Part shown: positions 9,668 through 18,820 of the stretch, in pieces
How the letters are laid out: each line of letters opens with the position of its first letter
Numbering within the stretch: position 1 is the stretch's first letter
Assembly (NCBI GenBank): GCA_036821485.1
Contig: DAISJM010000009.1
Span: forward strand, 25,349 to 89,348
DNA from: DAISJM01 sp036821485
Lineage (GTDB): Bacteria; Verrucomicrobiota; Kiritimatiellia; CAIQIC01; JAGNIJ01
DNA length: 64,000 nt
Direction: 5' to 3'
Program-made: the position numbers and the translations under genes
Notes under the pieces: generated by a model
The model's input: the letters and a program-made list of their open reading frames with translations, nothing else
Told to the model about the DNA's origin: nothing
Database searches by the model: none

Positions 9668-10120
9668 TCATGGGGTCGCGGCGGCGACATCCGGCGGTCG
9701 GGCAGCATCGAAAAGCAGTTTCACGGACGGTCGCATCAGCACGATGATGGTGAACACGCCGAGTACGGTCCCCAGCGGCATCATCAAACACTCGAAGCCC
9801 GCAACAACCGTGCAGAAGAGATACCGCTTCCGACGGGCAAGTGCGCGCCCCGCCATGAACATGCAGACCGCCAGCGACCAGCCGGCAAGAATCAGGACCG
9901 ACGCGATGGATACGAAAATCCACCCAATGAACGGAGGTGGCGCATTCTGCCCACCTTGAGTTCCCGCGCAAATGAAAGCCAGTCCGACAACGAGGTGGAT
10001 GATGGGGAAACACGAAACCAACGCCGTGATCCCGGCCAGAATGTAGTGAAAGATGGAAAGCAGCTGCAGATGTTCGCTGTCGTTGATCATGCTTTGCCCC
10101 ACCCCTGCATTATACGCCAT
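9668..10120 (-). CDS. Small polytopic membrane protein of unknown function
   Basis: The protein has 150 residues and about three to four hydrophobic segments: SIFHYILAGITALVSC, IHLVVGLAFICAG, WIFVSIASVLILAGWSLAV and LMMPLGTVLGVFTIIVL. I recognise no family with certainty. A second ATG at 10090, behind GGGTGGGG, could be the true start and would remove ten residues. It sits between fabF and the PIG-L gene on the same strand with short gaps. Confidence 0.7.
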   Translation of the reverse strand: MAYNAGVGQSMINDSEHLQLLSIFHYILAGITALVSCFPIIHLVVGLAFICAGTQGGQNAPPPFIGWIFVSIASVLILAGWSLAVCMFMAGRALARRKRYLFCTVVAGFECLMMPLGTVLGVFTIIVLMRPSVKLLFDAARPPDVAAATP

Positions 10121-10157
10121 GGCGGAACGGGCAAAACAAGATGTTTCGACAACCGCC

Positions 10158-11402
10158 TTATTCCACCGCGGTGAAGCAGAGGGTCGCGTTGTGACCGCCG
10201 AAGCCCAGCGAGTTGTTGAGACACGCCTTGACCTTCGCCTCGCGCGCCGTGTTCGGCACGTAGTTCAGGTCGCAATCCGGGTCCGGGGTTTCGTAGTTAA
10301 TCGTCGGCGGAACCACGCCGTTCTTGATAACCAAGGCACAAACAATGGATTCCATGGCGCCCGCCGCGCCGAGAAGATGGCCGGTCATCGACTTGGTCGA
10401 ACTGATCAGAACCTTCTTCGCATTCTCAAGGCCCAGCGCCTGCTTGATCGCCTTGGTCTCGCCCTTGTCGTTCAACTCCGTGCTGGTGCCGTGAGCATTG
10501 ATATAGTCGATTTGGTCTGCGCGCAGACCCGCATCCTCGTATGCCAGCACCATGCCCCGCGTCGCGCCCTTGCCCTCGGCATCGGGAGCCGTGATGTGAT
10601 AGGCATCGCACGTACGGCCGTAGCCAGCCAGTTCACAATAAATCCGCGCGCCACGTTTCTTCGCGTGCTCCAACTCTTCGAGCACAAGGACGCCAGCGCC
10701 CTCACCCATAACGAACCCGTCCCGGTTCTTGTCGAACGGACGGCTGGCCTTGGTTGGATCATCGTTGCGCGTGCTCAACGCGCGCATGGCGCAGAAACCA
10801 CCCACGCTCAATTCGCAAATCGGTGCTTCGCTACCGCCGGCCAACATGATGTCCGCATCGCCATGCTGGATGATGCGCATGCTCTCGCCCAGCGAATGCG
10901 TCGCCGTGGCACAGGCCGAGACAATGCCAAAGTTGGGTCCCGTGATGCCGTATTCGATCGCCACATAACCACTCAGGATGTTGACGATCATCTGGGGAAT
11001 CATGAAAGGCGAGAAACGGGAAGGGCCCCTGGTGAGCAGTACCTTCATCTGGTCCTGCAGGACCTGAAGGCCCCCAATGCCCGTGCTCACGATCGCGCCG
11101 ATGCGATCCTTCGGCTCCTGCTCGAGATTGAGCCCGGAGTCCGTCATGGCCAACTTGGCGGCCGAGATCCCGTAGTGGCAGAAGGGATCCATGCGCCGTT
11201 GTTCCTTCTTGGAAATGAAGTTGTCGATGTTGAAATCGACCAGCTCACCGGCGATCTGCGACGCGTAGTCCTTTGCATCAAAATGCGTAATGCGCCGGAT
11301 TCCGGACTGACCGGAAATCAGACGATTCCAGATTGTGCCAAGCTCGCAACCCAGCGGGGACACAGCCCCCATGCCAGTTACAACAACTCTTCTTCGTGCC
11401 AT
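10158..11402 (-). CDS. fabF: 3-oxoacyl-ACP synthase II
   Basis: FabF condenses malonyl-ACP with acyl-ACP in fatty acid elongation. The 414-residue length is normal. The thiolase-fold active site is complete: catalytic Cys in VSACATATHSLGES, the first His in INAHGTST and the second in MTGHLLGAAGAMES. It is the last gene of the fab cluster but is separated from acpP by a strong intrinsic terminator, so it likely depends on read-through or a promoter of its own. GGTGGTGG precedes the ATG. Confidence 0.97.
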   Translation of the reverse strand: MARRRVVVTGMGAVSPLGCELGTIWNRLISGQSGIRRITHFDAKDYASQIAGELVDFNIDNFISKKEQRRMDPFCHYGISAAKLAMTDSGLNLEQEPKDRIGAIVSTGIGGLQVLQDQMKVLLTRGPSRFSPFMIPQMIVNILSGYVAIEYGITGPNFGIVSACATATHSLGESMRIIQHGDADIMLAGGSEAPICELSVGGFCAMRALSTRNDDPTKASRPFDKNRDGFVMGEGAGVLVLEELEHAKKRGARIYCELAGYGRTCDAYHITAPDAEGKGATRGMVLAYEDAGLRADQIDYINAHGTSTELNDKGETKAIKQALGLENAKKVLISSTKSMTGHLLGAAGAMESIVCALVIKNGVVPPTINYETPDPDCDLNYVPNTAREAKVKACLNNSLGFGGHNATLCFTAVE

Positions 11403-11441
11403 GGGCCACCACCCACAGTTTAGGAATTAACGGAACAGTTC

Positions 11442-11484
11442 AAAAAAGGCCGAGGATGGCATTCGTATAACACCATCCTCGGCC
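11442..11484 (-). terminator. Intrinsic terminator between acpP and fabF
   Basis: On the minus strand a perfect 12-bp stem (GGCCGAGGATGG pairing with CCATCCTCGGCC, loop of 13 bases) is followed at once by six T residues. It lies 15 bp past the acpP stop and about 40 bp before the fabF start, so it would end or attenuate the fab transcript. Confidence 0.9.
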
Positions 11485-11499
11485 AAACCATCACGGAAA

Positions 11500-11739
11500 T
11501 CAGCCGTTGAAGCCTTTTTCCTTCAGATAGCTGATCACTGCGCCAACCGTCGTCAGCTTCTCAGCATCTTCGTCCGGAATCTCAGCGCCAAACTCTTCTT
11601 CAAACGCCATTACGAGTTCGACTGTGTCGAGGGAATCCGCGCCCAAATCCTCGATGAATGAAGCTTCGGGGGTCACCTGCTCCGGATTGACGCCGAGCTG
11701 CTCAACGATGATGTCTTTGACTTTATCTTCCAAGGCCAT
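11500..11739 (-). CDS. acpP: Acyl carrier protein
   Basis: This 79-residue acidic protein carries the growing acyl chain on a phosphopantetheine arm. The attachment Ser is in LGADSLDTVELVMAFEEEF, the standard DSL motif. AAGGAGG precedes the ATG at good distance. It lies 26 bp downstream of fabG, as in most bacterial fab clusters, and is followed by a terminator, which fits its usual high expression. Confidence 0.98.
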   Translation of the reverse strand: MALEDKVKDIIVEQLGVNPEQVTPEASFIEDLGADSLDTVELVMAFEEEFGAEIPDEDAEKLTTVGAVISYLKEKGFNG

Positions 11740-11765
11740 TGAGGTTCCTCCTTATACCTGACTTG

Positions 11766-12509
11766 CTATGTTACCATACCGCCGCAGACCGTCAAAACCT
11801 GACCGGTGACATATGCCGAATCATCACTGGCCAGAAACAGTACTACGTTCGCCACATCCTCGGGAACTCCAAAACGACCCAGGGGTATGGCTTCCAACAT
11901 CTTCTTGCGAATATCTTCCGGCAACTTCTCGGTCATCTTCGTCTGGATGAACCCGGGAGCCACCGCGTTGCATCGAATATTCCTTGACGCCAATTCCTTC
12001 GCGACCGACTTCGTCAAGGCAATCAGGCCCGCTTTCGAGGCTGCATAATTACACTGTCCAGCGTTGCCGATCAAGCCGATGATCGAAGCCATATTCACAA
12101 TGTTCCCCGCCCGCTGCTTCATCATCGGACGAGCCACGGCCTTGGTGAACAGGAAGGCCCCCTTCAAATTGACGGAAAGAACGGCATCCCAGTCCGCTTC
12201 TGTCATCCGAACGAGAAACGTGTCCTTGGTAATGCCTGCATTGTTGACCAGCACGTCAATCCGCCCAAAATCCTTCTCAACCTGATCCACCACCCCTTGA
12301 ACGTCCTCGGACTTGGAGACGTCCACAGCATAGGTTTCGACGCGGCGGCCAAGGCCCTTGATCAGGGCCTCTGTCTCTGTCAGCCATTCCTTTTGCAGAT
12401 CGCACAGCGCGATATCGGCGCCTGCCGCTGCCATCTTGGCTGCAATCGCCTGCCCAATACCCCGGGCGGCTCCCGTCACGATCACCACTTTTCCATTCAG
12501 TTGCGCCAT
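11766..12509 (-). CDS. fabG: 3-oxoacyl-ACP reductase
   Basis: FabG is the NADPH-dependent reductase of fatty acid elongation, a short-chain dehydrogenase. The 247-residue protein has the cofactor motif TGAARGIGQAIA near residue 12, the NNAG motif (LVNNAGITKD), and the catalytic Ser-Tyr-Lys set in MASIIGLIGNAGQCNYAASK. It ends in the typical TGQVLTVCGGMVT; Cys replaces the more common Asp or Asn before GGM. Confidence 0.97.
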   Translation of the reverse strand: MAQLNGKVVIVTGAARGIGQAIAAKMAAAGADIALCDLQKEWLTETEALIKGLGRRVETYAVDVSKSEDVQGVVDQVEKDFGRIDVLVNNAGITKDTFLVRMTEADWDAVLSVNLKGAFLFTKAVARPMMKQRAGNIVNMASIIGLIGNAGQCNYAASKAGLIALTKSVAKELASRNIRCNAVAPGFIQTKMTEKLPEDIRKKMLEAIPLGRFGVPEDVANVVLFLASDDSAYVTGQVLTVCGGMVT

Positions 12510-12528
12510 AGTTTACTCAGAATCTGCC

Positions 12529-13455
12529 TCAGATGAGGCTTTTGACCGCGTTCTCCAGACTTGAGAGGTCCTGTATGTTATGCAGGACCGCTTCCTTGTC
12601 AATACGCTTTATGAGGCCGGTCAGCACTTTTCCGGGGCCACACTCCGCATAGCCAGAAATACCGCTGTTCTTCATCCAATTCACGCAGGAAACCCATTGA
12701 ACCGACGATGTAACCTGTTGAACAACAAGTTGTTTCATCGCCACAGGATCTGTATGAGGCTGCCCGGTGACGTTGGACAGCACCGGCATTCTCGGCTCTG
12801 AGAAACTGACGTCCTTAATGGCTTGTTCGAGCTGACGGGCCGCAGGAGCCATCAGCGACGAGTGGAACGCGCCGGCAACGTTCAGCCGAATCGCCTTCCT
12901 GACGCCCATCGCCTTGAGCGCCTGCTCCGCTTTGTCGATCCCTTCTTTTCGACCGGTCAGCACCGTCTGTTCCGGCGAGTTGAAGTTTGCCACTTCGACA
13001 CCGCACTCGGCACTGACCTTGCGGAGGGTCTCAGCGTCCTGCCCCATGACCGCCATCATCGTGCCCGGATTCTCCTCACACGCCTGCTGCATAAAGCGAC
13101 CACGCGCTTCAAGCACCTTGAGCGCGTCTTCAAACGACACGACGCCGGCCGCACAGAGTGCCGACCATTCACCGAGACTGTGACCCGCCGTGGCCGCAAA
13201 CTGCACATCGGGTCGTTTGATACCCAACGCCTTGAAACACGCCATGCTGACCACAAAAACCGCAGGCTGTGTGACCGACGACTTCGTCAGCTCTTCAATG
13301 GGGCCTTCAAAACACAGCTTGGCCAGGTCAAACCCAAGGACCGCGTTGGCCCTCTGGAACAGTTCGTTGCACTCCGGAACAGCGGCAGCAAGGTCCTTGC
13401 CCATGCCCACGGCCTGAGCGCCCTGCCCGGGAAAAACAATAGCTAGTTTCGACAT
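12529..13455 (-). CDS. fabD: Malonyl-CoA:ACP transacylase
   Basis: FabD loads malonyl groups onto ACP. The 308-residue protein begins MSKLAIVFPGQGAQAVGMG, with the GQGAQ motif, and has the catalytic Ser in GHSLGEWSAL and the His in GAFHSSLM. I chose the ATG at 13455 because AAGGAG lies six bases before it and directly abuts the other in-frame ATG at 13461. It is followed closely by fabG. Confidence 0.96.
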   Translation of the reverse strand: MSKLAIVFPGQGAQAVGMGKDLAAAVPECNELFQRANAVLGFDLAKLCFEGPIEELTKSSVTQPAVFVVSMACFKALGIKRPDVQFAATAGHSLGEWSALCAAGVVSFEDALKVLEARGRFMQQACEENPGTMMAVMGQDAETLRKVSAECGVEVANFNSPEQTVLTGRKEGIDKAEQALKAMGVRKAIRLNVAGAFHSSLMAPAARQLEQAIKDVSFSEPRMPVLSNVTGQPHTDPVAMKQLVVQQVTSSVQWVSCVNWMKNSGISGYAECGPGKVLTGLIKRIDKEAVLHNIQDLSSLENAVKSLI

Positions 13456-13531
13456 GGTCATCTCCTTGCGGGGTCAGACAAACTCCGTGTGCGACAGCCG
13501 CAGTCGGCCATCGCAAATCGAAAATCGGAAA

Positions 13532-14548
13532 TCATTTGTCCCATTCGATCACGGATGCACCCCACGTGAACCCGCCGCCAAACGCCACGAGCAGAATCCG
13601 GTGGTGCTTCTTCAACCGGCCGCTTCGCGCCAGTTCATCCAGCGCAACAACGATGGTCGCGGCCGACGTGTTGCCGTATCGATCAAGATTGATGACAAGC
13701 TTCTCTTTCGGTGCGCCCAAGCGCTCGCCGATGGCATCGATGATACGAAGATTCGCCTGGTGAGGAATGATCCAATCCACATCGTCGACGGTCAGCCCGT
13801 TGCGCGCAAGCGCATCCTTCGACGCTTGCACCATGTTGTTGACCGCATGCTTGAAAACTTCGCGCCCGGCCATCTTGAGATAGTGGAGACCCTGCTTGAC
13901 CGTATCCTCAGACGCCGGCTTGCGGCTGCCACCCGCAGGCAACATCAGCAATTCCGCCAACGAGCCATCCGCGCCCAGCACCGCGGGCATGACACCACGC
14001 TCCGCGCCGCGCGCTTGCAGCACCACCGCCCCGGCCGCATCGCCGAACAGCACGCACGTATTGCGATCATTCCAGTCTAGGATCGATGTCATCTTCTCGC
14101 CGCCGACCACAAGCACGGTTTCGGCCGCGCCGGTCGAGACAAACTGCCGGCCGATCTCGAGCCCATATACGAACCCGGAACATGCGGCCTCGAGGTCAAA
14201 GCAGAATGCTTTCTTGGCGCCAATCTTCTTCTGAATAAAACAGCCCGTGTTGGGGAACCCCATGTCCGGCGTGATCGTCGCACACAAGATCATGTCTACG
14301 TCCTTGGCTTCTACCCCGGCATCGGCCAAGGCACGCCGGGAGGCCTCGGCACCCAGGTCGGATGTAGCCTGATCGCTCGCCGCAATGTGGCGTTCACGAA
14401 TGCCCGTTCGCGAGATGATCCATTCGTCGGTCGTATCGACCATCTTCTCAAGGTCCTGATTCGTCAGCACCTTCTCCGGTGCATACGACCCAGTACCCAC
14501 GATGGAAGCGGTCCGAAAACCGGCGGGACTATGGTGTTCCTTTTTCAA
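13532..14548 (-). CDS. fabH: 3-oxoacyl-ACP synthase III
   Basis: FabH starts fatty acid synthesis by joining acetyl-CoA to malonyl-ACP. The catalytic Cys is in LEAACSGFVYGLE, the His in WIIPHQANLRI and the Asn in DRYGNTSAATI. The frame opens with a TTG at 14548 that overlaps the plsX end by 20 bp; a GTG at 14500 would fit the usual family start (GTGSYAPE) with fewer extra residues but leaves little N-terminus. The TTG has AGGGA upstream. Confidence 0.95.
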   Translation of the reverse strand: MKKEHHSPAGFRTASIVGTGSYAPEKVLTNQDLEKMVDTTDEWIISRTGIRERHIAASDQATSDLGAEASRRALADAGVEAKDVDMILCATITPDMGFPNTGCFIQKKIGAKKAFCFDLEAACSGFVYGLEIGRQFVSTGAAETVLVVGGEKMTSILDWNDRNTCVLFGDAAGAVVLQARGAERGVMPAVLGADGSLAELLMLPAGGSRKPASEDTVKQGLHYLKMAGREVFKHAVNNMVQASKDALARNGLTVDDVDWIIPHQANLRIIDAIGERLGAPKEKLVINLDRYGNTSAATIVVALDELARSGRLKKHHRILLVAFGGGFTWGASVIEWDK

Positions 14549-15551
14549 TCAATCCCTGCACTCTCTTCACTTCATCCACAATCAGATGATTCACGTGATT
14601 CTTGACCGACTCGCCCGCCACGCGGATACCGTTGCACGTGGCACGCGCATCGGAAACGCCATGACCGATAATCACCGTTCCATTCACACCCAGCAACGGC
14701 GCGCCACCGTACATGGATGGATCCGCCTTGCGCTTGATCGAATCAATGCCAGGCTTCAGCAACAGCGCCCCGAGAACTCTCAACGGATTCTTTGTGAACT
14801 CTTCCTTCAGCCACTTCCCCATGGCGTGGGCTGCACTCTCGCTCGTCTTCAGCACCACGTTGCCCACAAACCCATCGCAAACCACCACGTCGATGTTGCC
14901 CTCGTAGAGGTCATGACCTTCGACATTGCCGGAGAAGTTGATGCCGCTCTTTTCCAACAGGCCAAACGTTTCCTTGGTGATCTCGTTGCCCTTGGACTCC
15001 TCGGTCCCCACGCTGAGCAGCCCCACCTGGGGATTCTTGCATCCCACGATTTCGCGGGAATAGATCATGCCCATCACCCCGAACTGCATGAGAATCTCCG
15101 GGGTGCAATCCGGCGTCGCACCCGCATCCAGCAGCACAAAAGGCTTCACCGGGGTCGGCATGACGCAGGCAATGGCAGCCCGGTCAATGCCTTCGAGTGT
15201 ACGCAGCTTGAGTTGCGCGGCCACCACCGCCGCGCCCGTACTGCCCGCGGAGAACACTGCATCTGCCTCGCCGTTCTTGACGAGGTCGACGGCACGATTG
15301 ATCGACGAATCCTTCTTCCGGCGAACGGCTACCGCAGGACTTTCGTCCATGCCGATGACGTCCGAAGCGTGCCGCACCTCGATGATGGCGGGCACTTCAC
15401 CATGCTTCGCCAATTCCGCACGGATGGCCTTCTCATCGCCCACGAGGTACAGCTTCGTGAGGCCTGGCAACGTCTGGGCGGCAAGCACCGTACCCGCGAC
15501 GATCTCGCGGGGGGCATAATCACCACCCATGGCGTCAACGGCGATGCGCAT
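14529..15551 (-). CDS. plsX: Phosphate acyltransferase
   Basis: PlsX makes acyl-phosphate from acyl-ACP for phospholipid synthesis. The 340-residue protein begins MRIAVDAMGGDYAPREIVAGTVLAA, the family signature, and includes GSTGAAVVAAQ and GIDRAAIACVMPT. It lies between rpmF (3 bp away) and fabH (overlap), the classic rpmF-plsX-fabH order. Confidence 0.97.
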   Translation of the reverse strand: MRIAVDAMGGDYAPREIVAGTVLAAQTLPGLTKLYLVGDEKAIRAELAKHGEVPAIIEVRHASDVIGMDESPAVAVRRKKDSSINRAVDLVKNGEADAVFSAGSTGAAVVAAQLKLRTLEGIDRAAIACVMPTPVKPFVLLDAGATPDCTPEILMQFGVMGMIYSREIVGCKNPQVGLLSVGTEESKGNEITKETFGLLEKSGINFSGNVEGHDLYEGNIDVVVCDGFVGNVVLKTSESAAHAMGKWLKEEFTKNPLRVLGALLLKPGIDSIKRKADPSMYGGAPLLGVNGTVIIGHGVSDARATCNGIRVAGESVKNHVNHLIVDEVKRVQGLIEKGTP

Positions 15552-15554
15552 GGA

Positions 15555-15740
15555 TTACTCGTCGGCGGAAATGACCAGCACTTGGCGACCACGATACGTG
15601 CCGCACGAGGGGCAAACGTGGTGGGCCCGATGCGGGGCACCGCACTTCGGGCAGGCTTTGGTGGCTACAAGGCTCTTCTTCTGAGAAGCCTTGCGCATAC
15701 GACTCTTGCTTTTCGATGTTTTTCTTTTCGGGACACCCAT
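15555..15740 (-). CDS. rpmF: Ribosomal protein bL32, zinc-binding form
   Basis: This 61-residue basic protein begins MGVPKRKTSKSKSRMRKASQ and carries two Cys pairs (CPKC and CPSC) forming a zinc ribbon, so it is the zinc-dependent form of the large-subunit protein L32. It precedes plsX by 3 bp and follows the YceD-family gene, the usual order. Confidence 0.97.
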   Translation of the reverse strand: MGVPKRKTSKSKSRMRKASQKKSLVATKACPKCGAPHRAHHVCPSCGTYRGRQVLVISADE

Positions 15741-15781
15741 GTTCAGCTCCTTCTAGAAGAAACTACCCTCGCAACAGCGCC

Positions 15782-16249
15782 TCACAGGCGCAAACGATCC
15801 AACTCGGACCAATCACCGGCCTTCCCCTCCTCGTCAGGCTTGCACGAGCAGGCCCCCTCGTTCAGGTTCTTGCCACACTTCGGGCACAAACCCTTGCACG
15901 CCGGGGAACATACCGCAAACGGTTCCAAGAGCAGGAGGATATCCTCGCGGATGTCCTCGGTCAAATCCACCGTTTCCACGCCTTCCGGGACCGGGTAAGC
16001 GCGTAAGAAAGACAAATCCTGCACGGTTGTCGAGAAAAAACCCGCACAGCGGCCGCAGGCCAAAGCCACTTTCATGCCGATCTGCCCCGTCACCACCAGC
16101 TCCTTGGAGACCACTTCGGCCCGAAAATGATACGTAATCGGCCCCTCCACACGCATGTAGGGGTCGCCTTCGATGCCCAGAATGCCCGGAGACTCCTCTC
16201 CGTCATACTCAGAACCATCAGGGGAAATCTTGGTGACTTCAATAATCAT
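15782..16249 (-). CDS. YceD/DUF177-family protein
   Basis: This 155-residue protein belongs to the family almost always encoded just upstream of rpmF. It is linked in other bacteria and plastids to 23S rRNA accumulation. The family core CGRCAGFF and the C-terminal cysteines (CSPACKGLCPKC, then CSC) are visible and suggest metal binding. Context is exactly conserved: coaD before it, rpmF after it. Confidence 0.9.
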   Translation of the reverse strand: MIIEVTKISPDGSEYDGEESPGILGIEGDPYMRVEGPITYHFRAEVVSKELVVTGQIGMKVALACGRCAGFFSTTVQDLSFLRAYPVPEGVETVDLTEDIREDILLLLEPFAVCSPACKGLCPKCGKNLNEGACSCKPDEEGKAGDWSELDRLRL

Positions 16250-16287
16250 GACAGAATCCTACGGGCGGGAACGCCCGGTGAGAGGGG

Positions 16288-16788
16288 CTACTTCCGGGCC
16301 CGCGCCTTTTTCTTGCGGAACTTGGCCTCAAGCGCCTTTTCCACGATGGGCACCACGAAGTCCCTCGTATCCCCGCCGAGCATGGCCACTTCACGGACCG
16401 TGCTGGAACTGAGGTAGCTGTAATCCTCGTTGGGCATGAGGAAGAGGGTCTCGATATCCGGCGCCAATTTGCGATTGGTCAGCGCCATCTGGAACTCGAA
16501 TTCAAAATCGGAAAACGCCCTGATACCGCGGATCAGCACGCGCACCTTCCGCGCCTTGGCATAATCCACCAGCAGCCCCTTGAATGAATCCACCTCCACG
16601 TTCTTGAACTTCCGGGCAATCTGCCGCGCCATCGCCAGGCGCTCCTGGAGACTGAAGAGCGTCTGCTTCCTCGAATAGTCCGACACCGCCAGGATCAGCT
16701 TGTCGAAAATCTTTGCCGCCCGGGCAATCAAATCCAAATGCCCAAGCGTGATCGGGTCAAACGTACCCGCGTAGATGGCTGTTCTCAT
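16288..16788 (-). CDS. coaD: Phosphopantetheine adenylyltransferase
   Basis: CoaD makes dephospho-CoA from phosphopantetheine and ATP. The 166-residue protein has the nucleotidyltransferase motif GTFDPITLGHLDL at its start, the region RGIRAFSDFEFEFQMALTN, and the C-terminal YSYLSSSTVREVA motif. It lies 22 bp downstream of rsmD, a common pairing. Confidence 0.97.
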   Translation of the reverse strand: MRTAIYAGTFDPITLGHLDLIARAAKIFDKLILAVSDYSRKQTLFSLQERLAMARQIARKFKNVEVDSFKGLLVDYAKARKVRVLIRGIRAFSDFEFEFQMALTNRKLAPDIETLFLMPNEDYSYLSSSTVREVAMLGGDTRDFVVPIVEKALEAKFRKKKARARK

Positions 16789-16810
16789 GTCTTTCCCCTC
16801 TTCAGATCCG

Positions 16811-17392
16811 TCACGACACCGATGGAGCGTCCGCCCGCCTTTTGTACATCACCAGGCGCGTGCCGCCATACTGCCGCTCCCGCACGACCACCCAGCCCGG
16901 CACATCCAGCACACGTTCTCCCGCGCCCTGCTCATACACCACCAGTCCGCCGGGAGCCAACGTACCACGCGCGTCGATGAGGGGCAAGAGAACCTCCAGC
17001 CAGCGGGCCGTACCATCCCGGTCATAGGGCGGATCGGCAACAATGAGGTTGAAGGGCTCGCCCGCCCACCCCTTTTCGATGAACTTCACCGCATCGCCCA
17101 GCCTGCATTCCGTCACGCCCCCCTCGCTCGAACAAAGCGTTTTGACATTCTCCTGCAGCGTCTGGAACACGCGCCGATCGCTCTCTACCCAACACACCAA
17201 AGCCGCGCCCCGGCTCCACGCCTCAAGACCCAGCGCGCCCGATCCCGCAAAGAGATCCAGCACGCGTACGCCAACAATCCCTTCGCCAAGCGAGTTGAAA
17301 AGCGCCGCCCGAACTTTGTCCTGCGTCGGGCGCACATCCCCCTTGGGCACGGCTATGGCACGCCGGCCAATCACACCTCCGGTCACTCTCAC
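16811..17392 (-). CDS. rsmD: 16S rRNA (guanine966-N2)-methyltransferase
   Basis: The 193-residue protein has family motifs RPTQDKVRAALFNSL, VLDLFAGSGALGLEA (SAM binding) and ADPPYDRDG (the catalytic DPPY). RsmD methylates G966 of 16S rRNA in the small subunit. The start is a GTG at 17392 whose GTGA overlaps the stop of the upstream membrane protein gene, indicating translational coupling. Confidence 0.95.
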   Translation of the reverse strand: MRVTGGVIGRRAIAVPKGDVRPTQDKVRAALFNSLGEGIVGVRVLDLFAGSGALGLEAWSRGAALVCWVESDRRVFQTLQENVKTLCSSEGGVTECRLGDAVKFIEKGWAGEPFNLIVADPPYDRDGTARWLEVLLPLIDARGTLAPGGLVVYEQGAGERVLDVPGWVVVRERQYGGTRLVMYKRRADAPSVS

Positions 17393-18036
17393 GGCACACC
17401 CCCCGCCGGCTGTCTTGCGGCGGTAACGGGCGGAGGTGACAGATTCGCCACAAACCTCTGGCCCATCTCCTCCAGCCGCTTCCGCTCACCGGAGTCCCAC
17501 ACCACGAGCGTTCGTATCTCCAGCCTCAAACGAATCTCCGCCTCCATGGAATCCATACCACGAAGACCCCCCACGATCCGCACGGGCGCATCCGTGCTAC
17601 TGTGAAGCGGCGCGCCGCCTTCATGCTCCATGTTGAGCACGCCAACAAACCCCTTCCTCGGGTCCACCCACGTCATGTCAAAGCGCATCCACCGTGCCAC
17701 CGCCAGCAGGCGGTCCACCAACGCCCGTGCGTCTGCCGGTGTCTGCCTGCTCCAGCAATATCTGAACGGCCGGTAACCGGAAAGAAACCCAAGCGTCGCC
17801 AGAAGGCTCAACATTCCGGTGATCACACCTGCCGGCAGAAGTGCCGCGAGCACCCATCGCAACGCAAACGGCAAACCGCCACCTCCCAGCGGGCTGCGTT
17901 CCGAAAACACCAGCGGAAGCATCAACGGGAAAGCCAGCAGCAAGGTCACCAGTCCGGCGTAGAGCGGATACGGAATCGTCCCGCGCAGCCGCTCCAGCCT
18001 CCTGTTCGTCAGCAGGTTGAAAACAAGATCATTCAT
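17389..18036 (-). CDS. Hypothetical membrane protein coupled to rsmD
   Basis: The 215-residue protein starts at MNDLVFNLLTNRRLERLRG (18036); the frame is open further upstream but that part is implausibly Arg-rich. Two hydrophobic segments are visible (LYAGLVTLLLAFPLMLPLVF and LRWVLAALLPAGVITGMLSLL), followed by a soluble C-terminal domain of about 120 residues that reads like a small alpha/beta fold. I do not recognise the family. The four-base overlap with rsmD suggests coexpression. Confidence 0.75.
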   Translation of the reverse strand: MNDLVFNLLTNRRLERLRGTIPYPLYAGLVTLLLAFPLMLPLVFSERSPLGGGGLPFALRWVLAALLPAGVITGMLSLLATLGFLSGYRPFRYCWSRQTPADARALVDRLLAVARWMRFDMTWVDPRKGFVGVLNMEHEGGAPLHSSTDAPVRIVGGLRGMDSMEAEIRLRLEIRTLVVWDSGERKRLEEMGQRFVANLSPPPVTAARQPAGGVP

Positions 18037-18089
18037 GCACAGGCGTGCATTGTACCTGATCAGGTGAGGCGTCCGAAAGCCCGATTGCG

Positions 18090-18509
18090 TCAGCCCACGT
18101 CGGCCGTGCCAACCGAGCCGAACGAGCTGGAGAAGACAAGCGTATAGGGCTTCACCATGATCTCGTCGCCCGCATGCAACTCGGCAACGCCGCCGACCTT
18201 CTGTCCGTTGACGTAGGTGCCGTGAAGGCTCCCGAGGTCCTGGATGAAGTAGCAGCCGTCCTTGTAGAAGATCTCGGCGTGCATCGGACTGATACGCCCA
18301 CCTACCAGCACCAGATCGCACGAGCCTGAATCGCTGCCCAACACCGTGCGCACCCGGTCACCCAACGGTATGGCAAGATTCTGGAAAAGCAGATGCTTCT
18401 CCGTGAACGGCGCGTACACCCGAACATCACGCGGTGCGGATTCTGTACGGAAGGACACGCCGGGTCCAAACGATGCAGTCATTTCAGCGAGTGTGCAGCT
18501 CCTGCTCAT
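18090..18509 (-). CDS. FHA-domain protein
   Basis: This 139-residue protein is almost entirely one forkhead-associated domain, a phosphothreonine-binding fold. The signature residues are present: LGSDSGSCDLVL, then GRISPMHAEIF (Ser and His), then LGSLHGTYVNGQKV (the GT-x-x-NG strand). GAGGAG precedes the ATG by eight bases. A free-standing FHA domain usually docks on a Ser/Thr-kinase substrate; no kinase is in this window. Confidence 0.88.
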   Translation of the reverse strand: MSRSCTLAEMTASFGPGVSFRTESAPRDVRVYAPFTEKHLLFQNLAIPLGDRVRTVLGSDSGSCDLVLVGGRISPMHAEIFYKDGCYFIQDLGSLHGTYVNGQKVGGVAELHAGDEIMVKPYTLVFSSSFGSVGTADVG

Positions 18510-18820
18510 CAGCGATTCTCCTCAGGCAATCTTCGGCGGGCTCATCCCGCCCTTTTCTCCGACACCCGCCTCGTGCGTGCGCCGGATACGACTGCCACTC
18601 TCTTCGCGAACTGCACTTCATCGCCCGGCTGACCGGAACGAGCGAGCGAATGGCCGACAGACTAATAGCAGCCATCGTGCCAGTTCCTTCTGAACACAGC
18701 CGGATGTGGTCTGAATCGATGGACGACAAGATGTGGTGGTGTTCTACACCTGCGCGGGAATCCCCAGCACACACAACCGCACGTTTTTGTGCGGCATGCG
18801 TACAGAAACGCACAGCACGG
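18510..18820. other. Intergenic region, no gene supported
   Basis: Between the YqeY-family gene and the FHA gene, 311 bases hold no frame with clear coding character. Two small hairpins are visible: CCGCAC/GTGCGG with a GTTTTT loop at about 18778-18796, just past the yqeY stop, and GGCGGG/CCCGCC around 18535-18551. Neither has a clear U tract in the direction needed for the minus-strand genes. Confidence 0.5.

Noticed and set aside
10053..11423. A 456-codon open frame antisense to fabF
   Set aside because: It is the high-GC shadow of fabF; the product is His/Arg-rich with no family motif.
18036..18321. Upstream extension of the membrane protein coupled to rsmD
   Set aside because: It overlaps the FHA gene and is Arg-rich; the ATG at 18036 starts the plausible protein.
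18484..18813. A 109-residue minus-strand frame between the YqeY and FHA genes
   Set aside because: It overlaps the FHA start and reads as Arg/Cys-rich filler with no ribosome site or domain.
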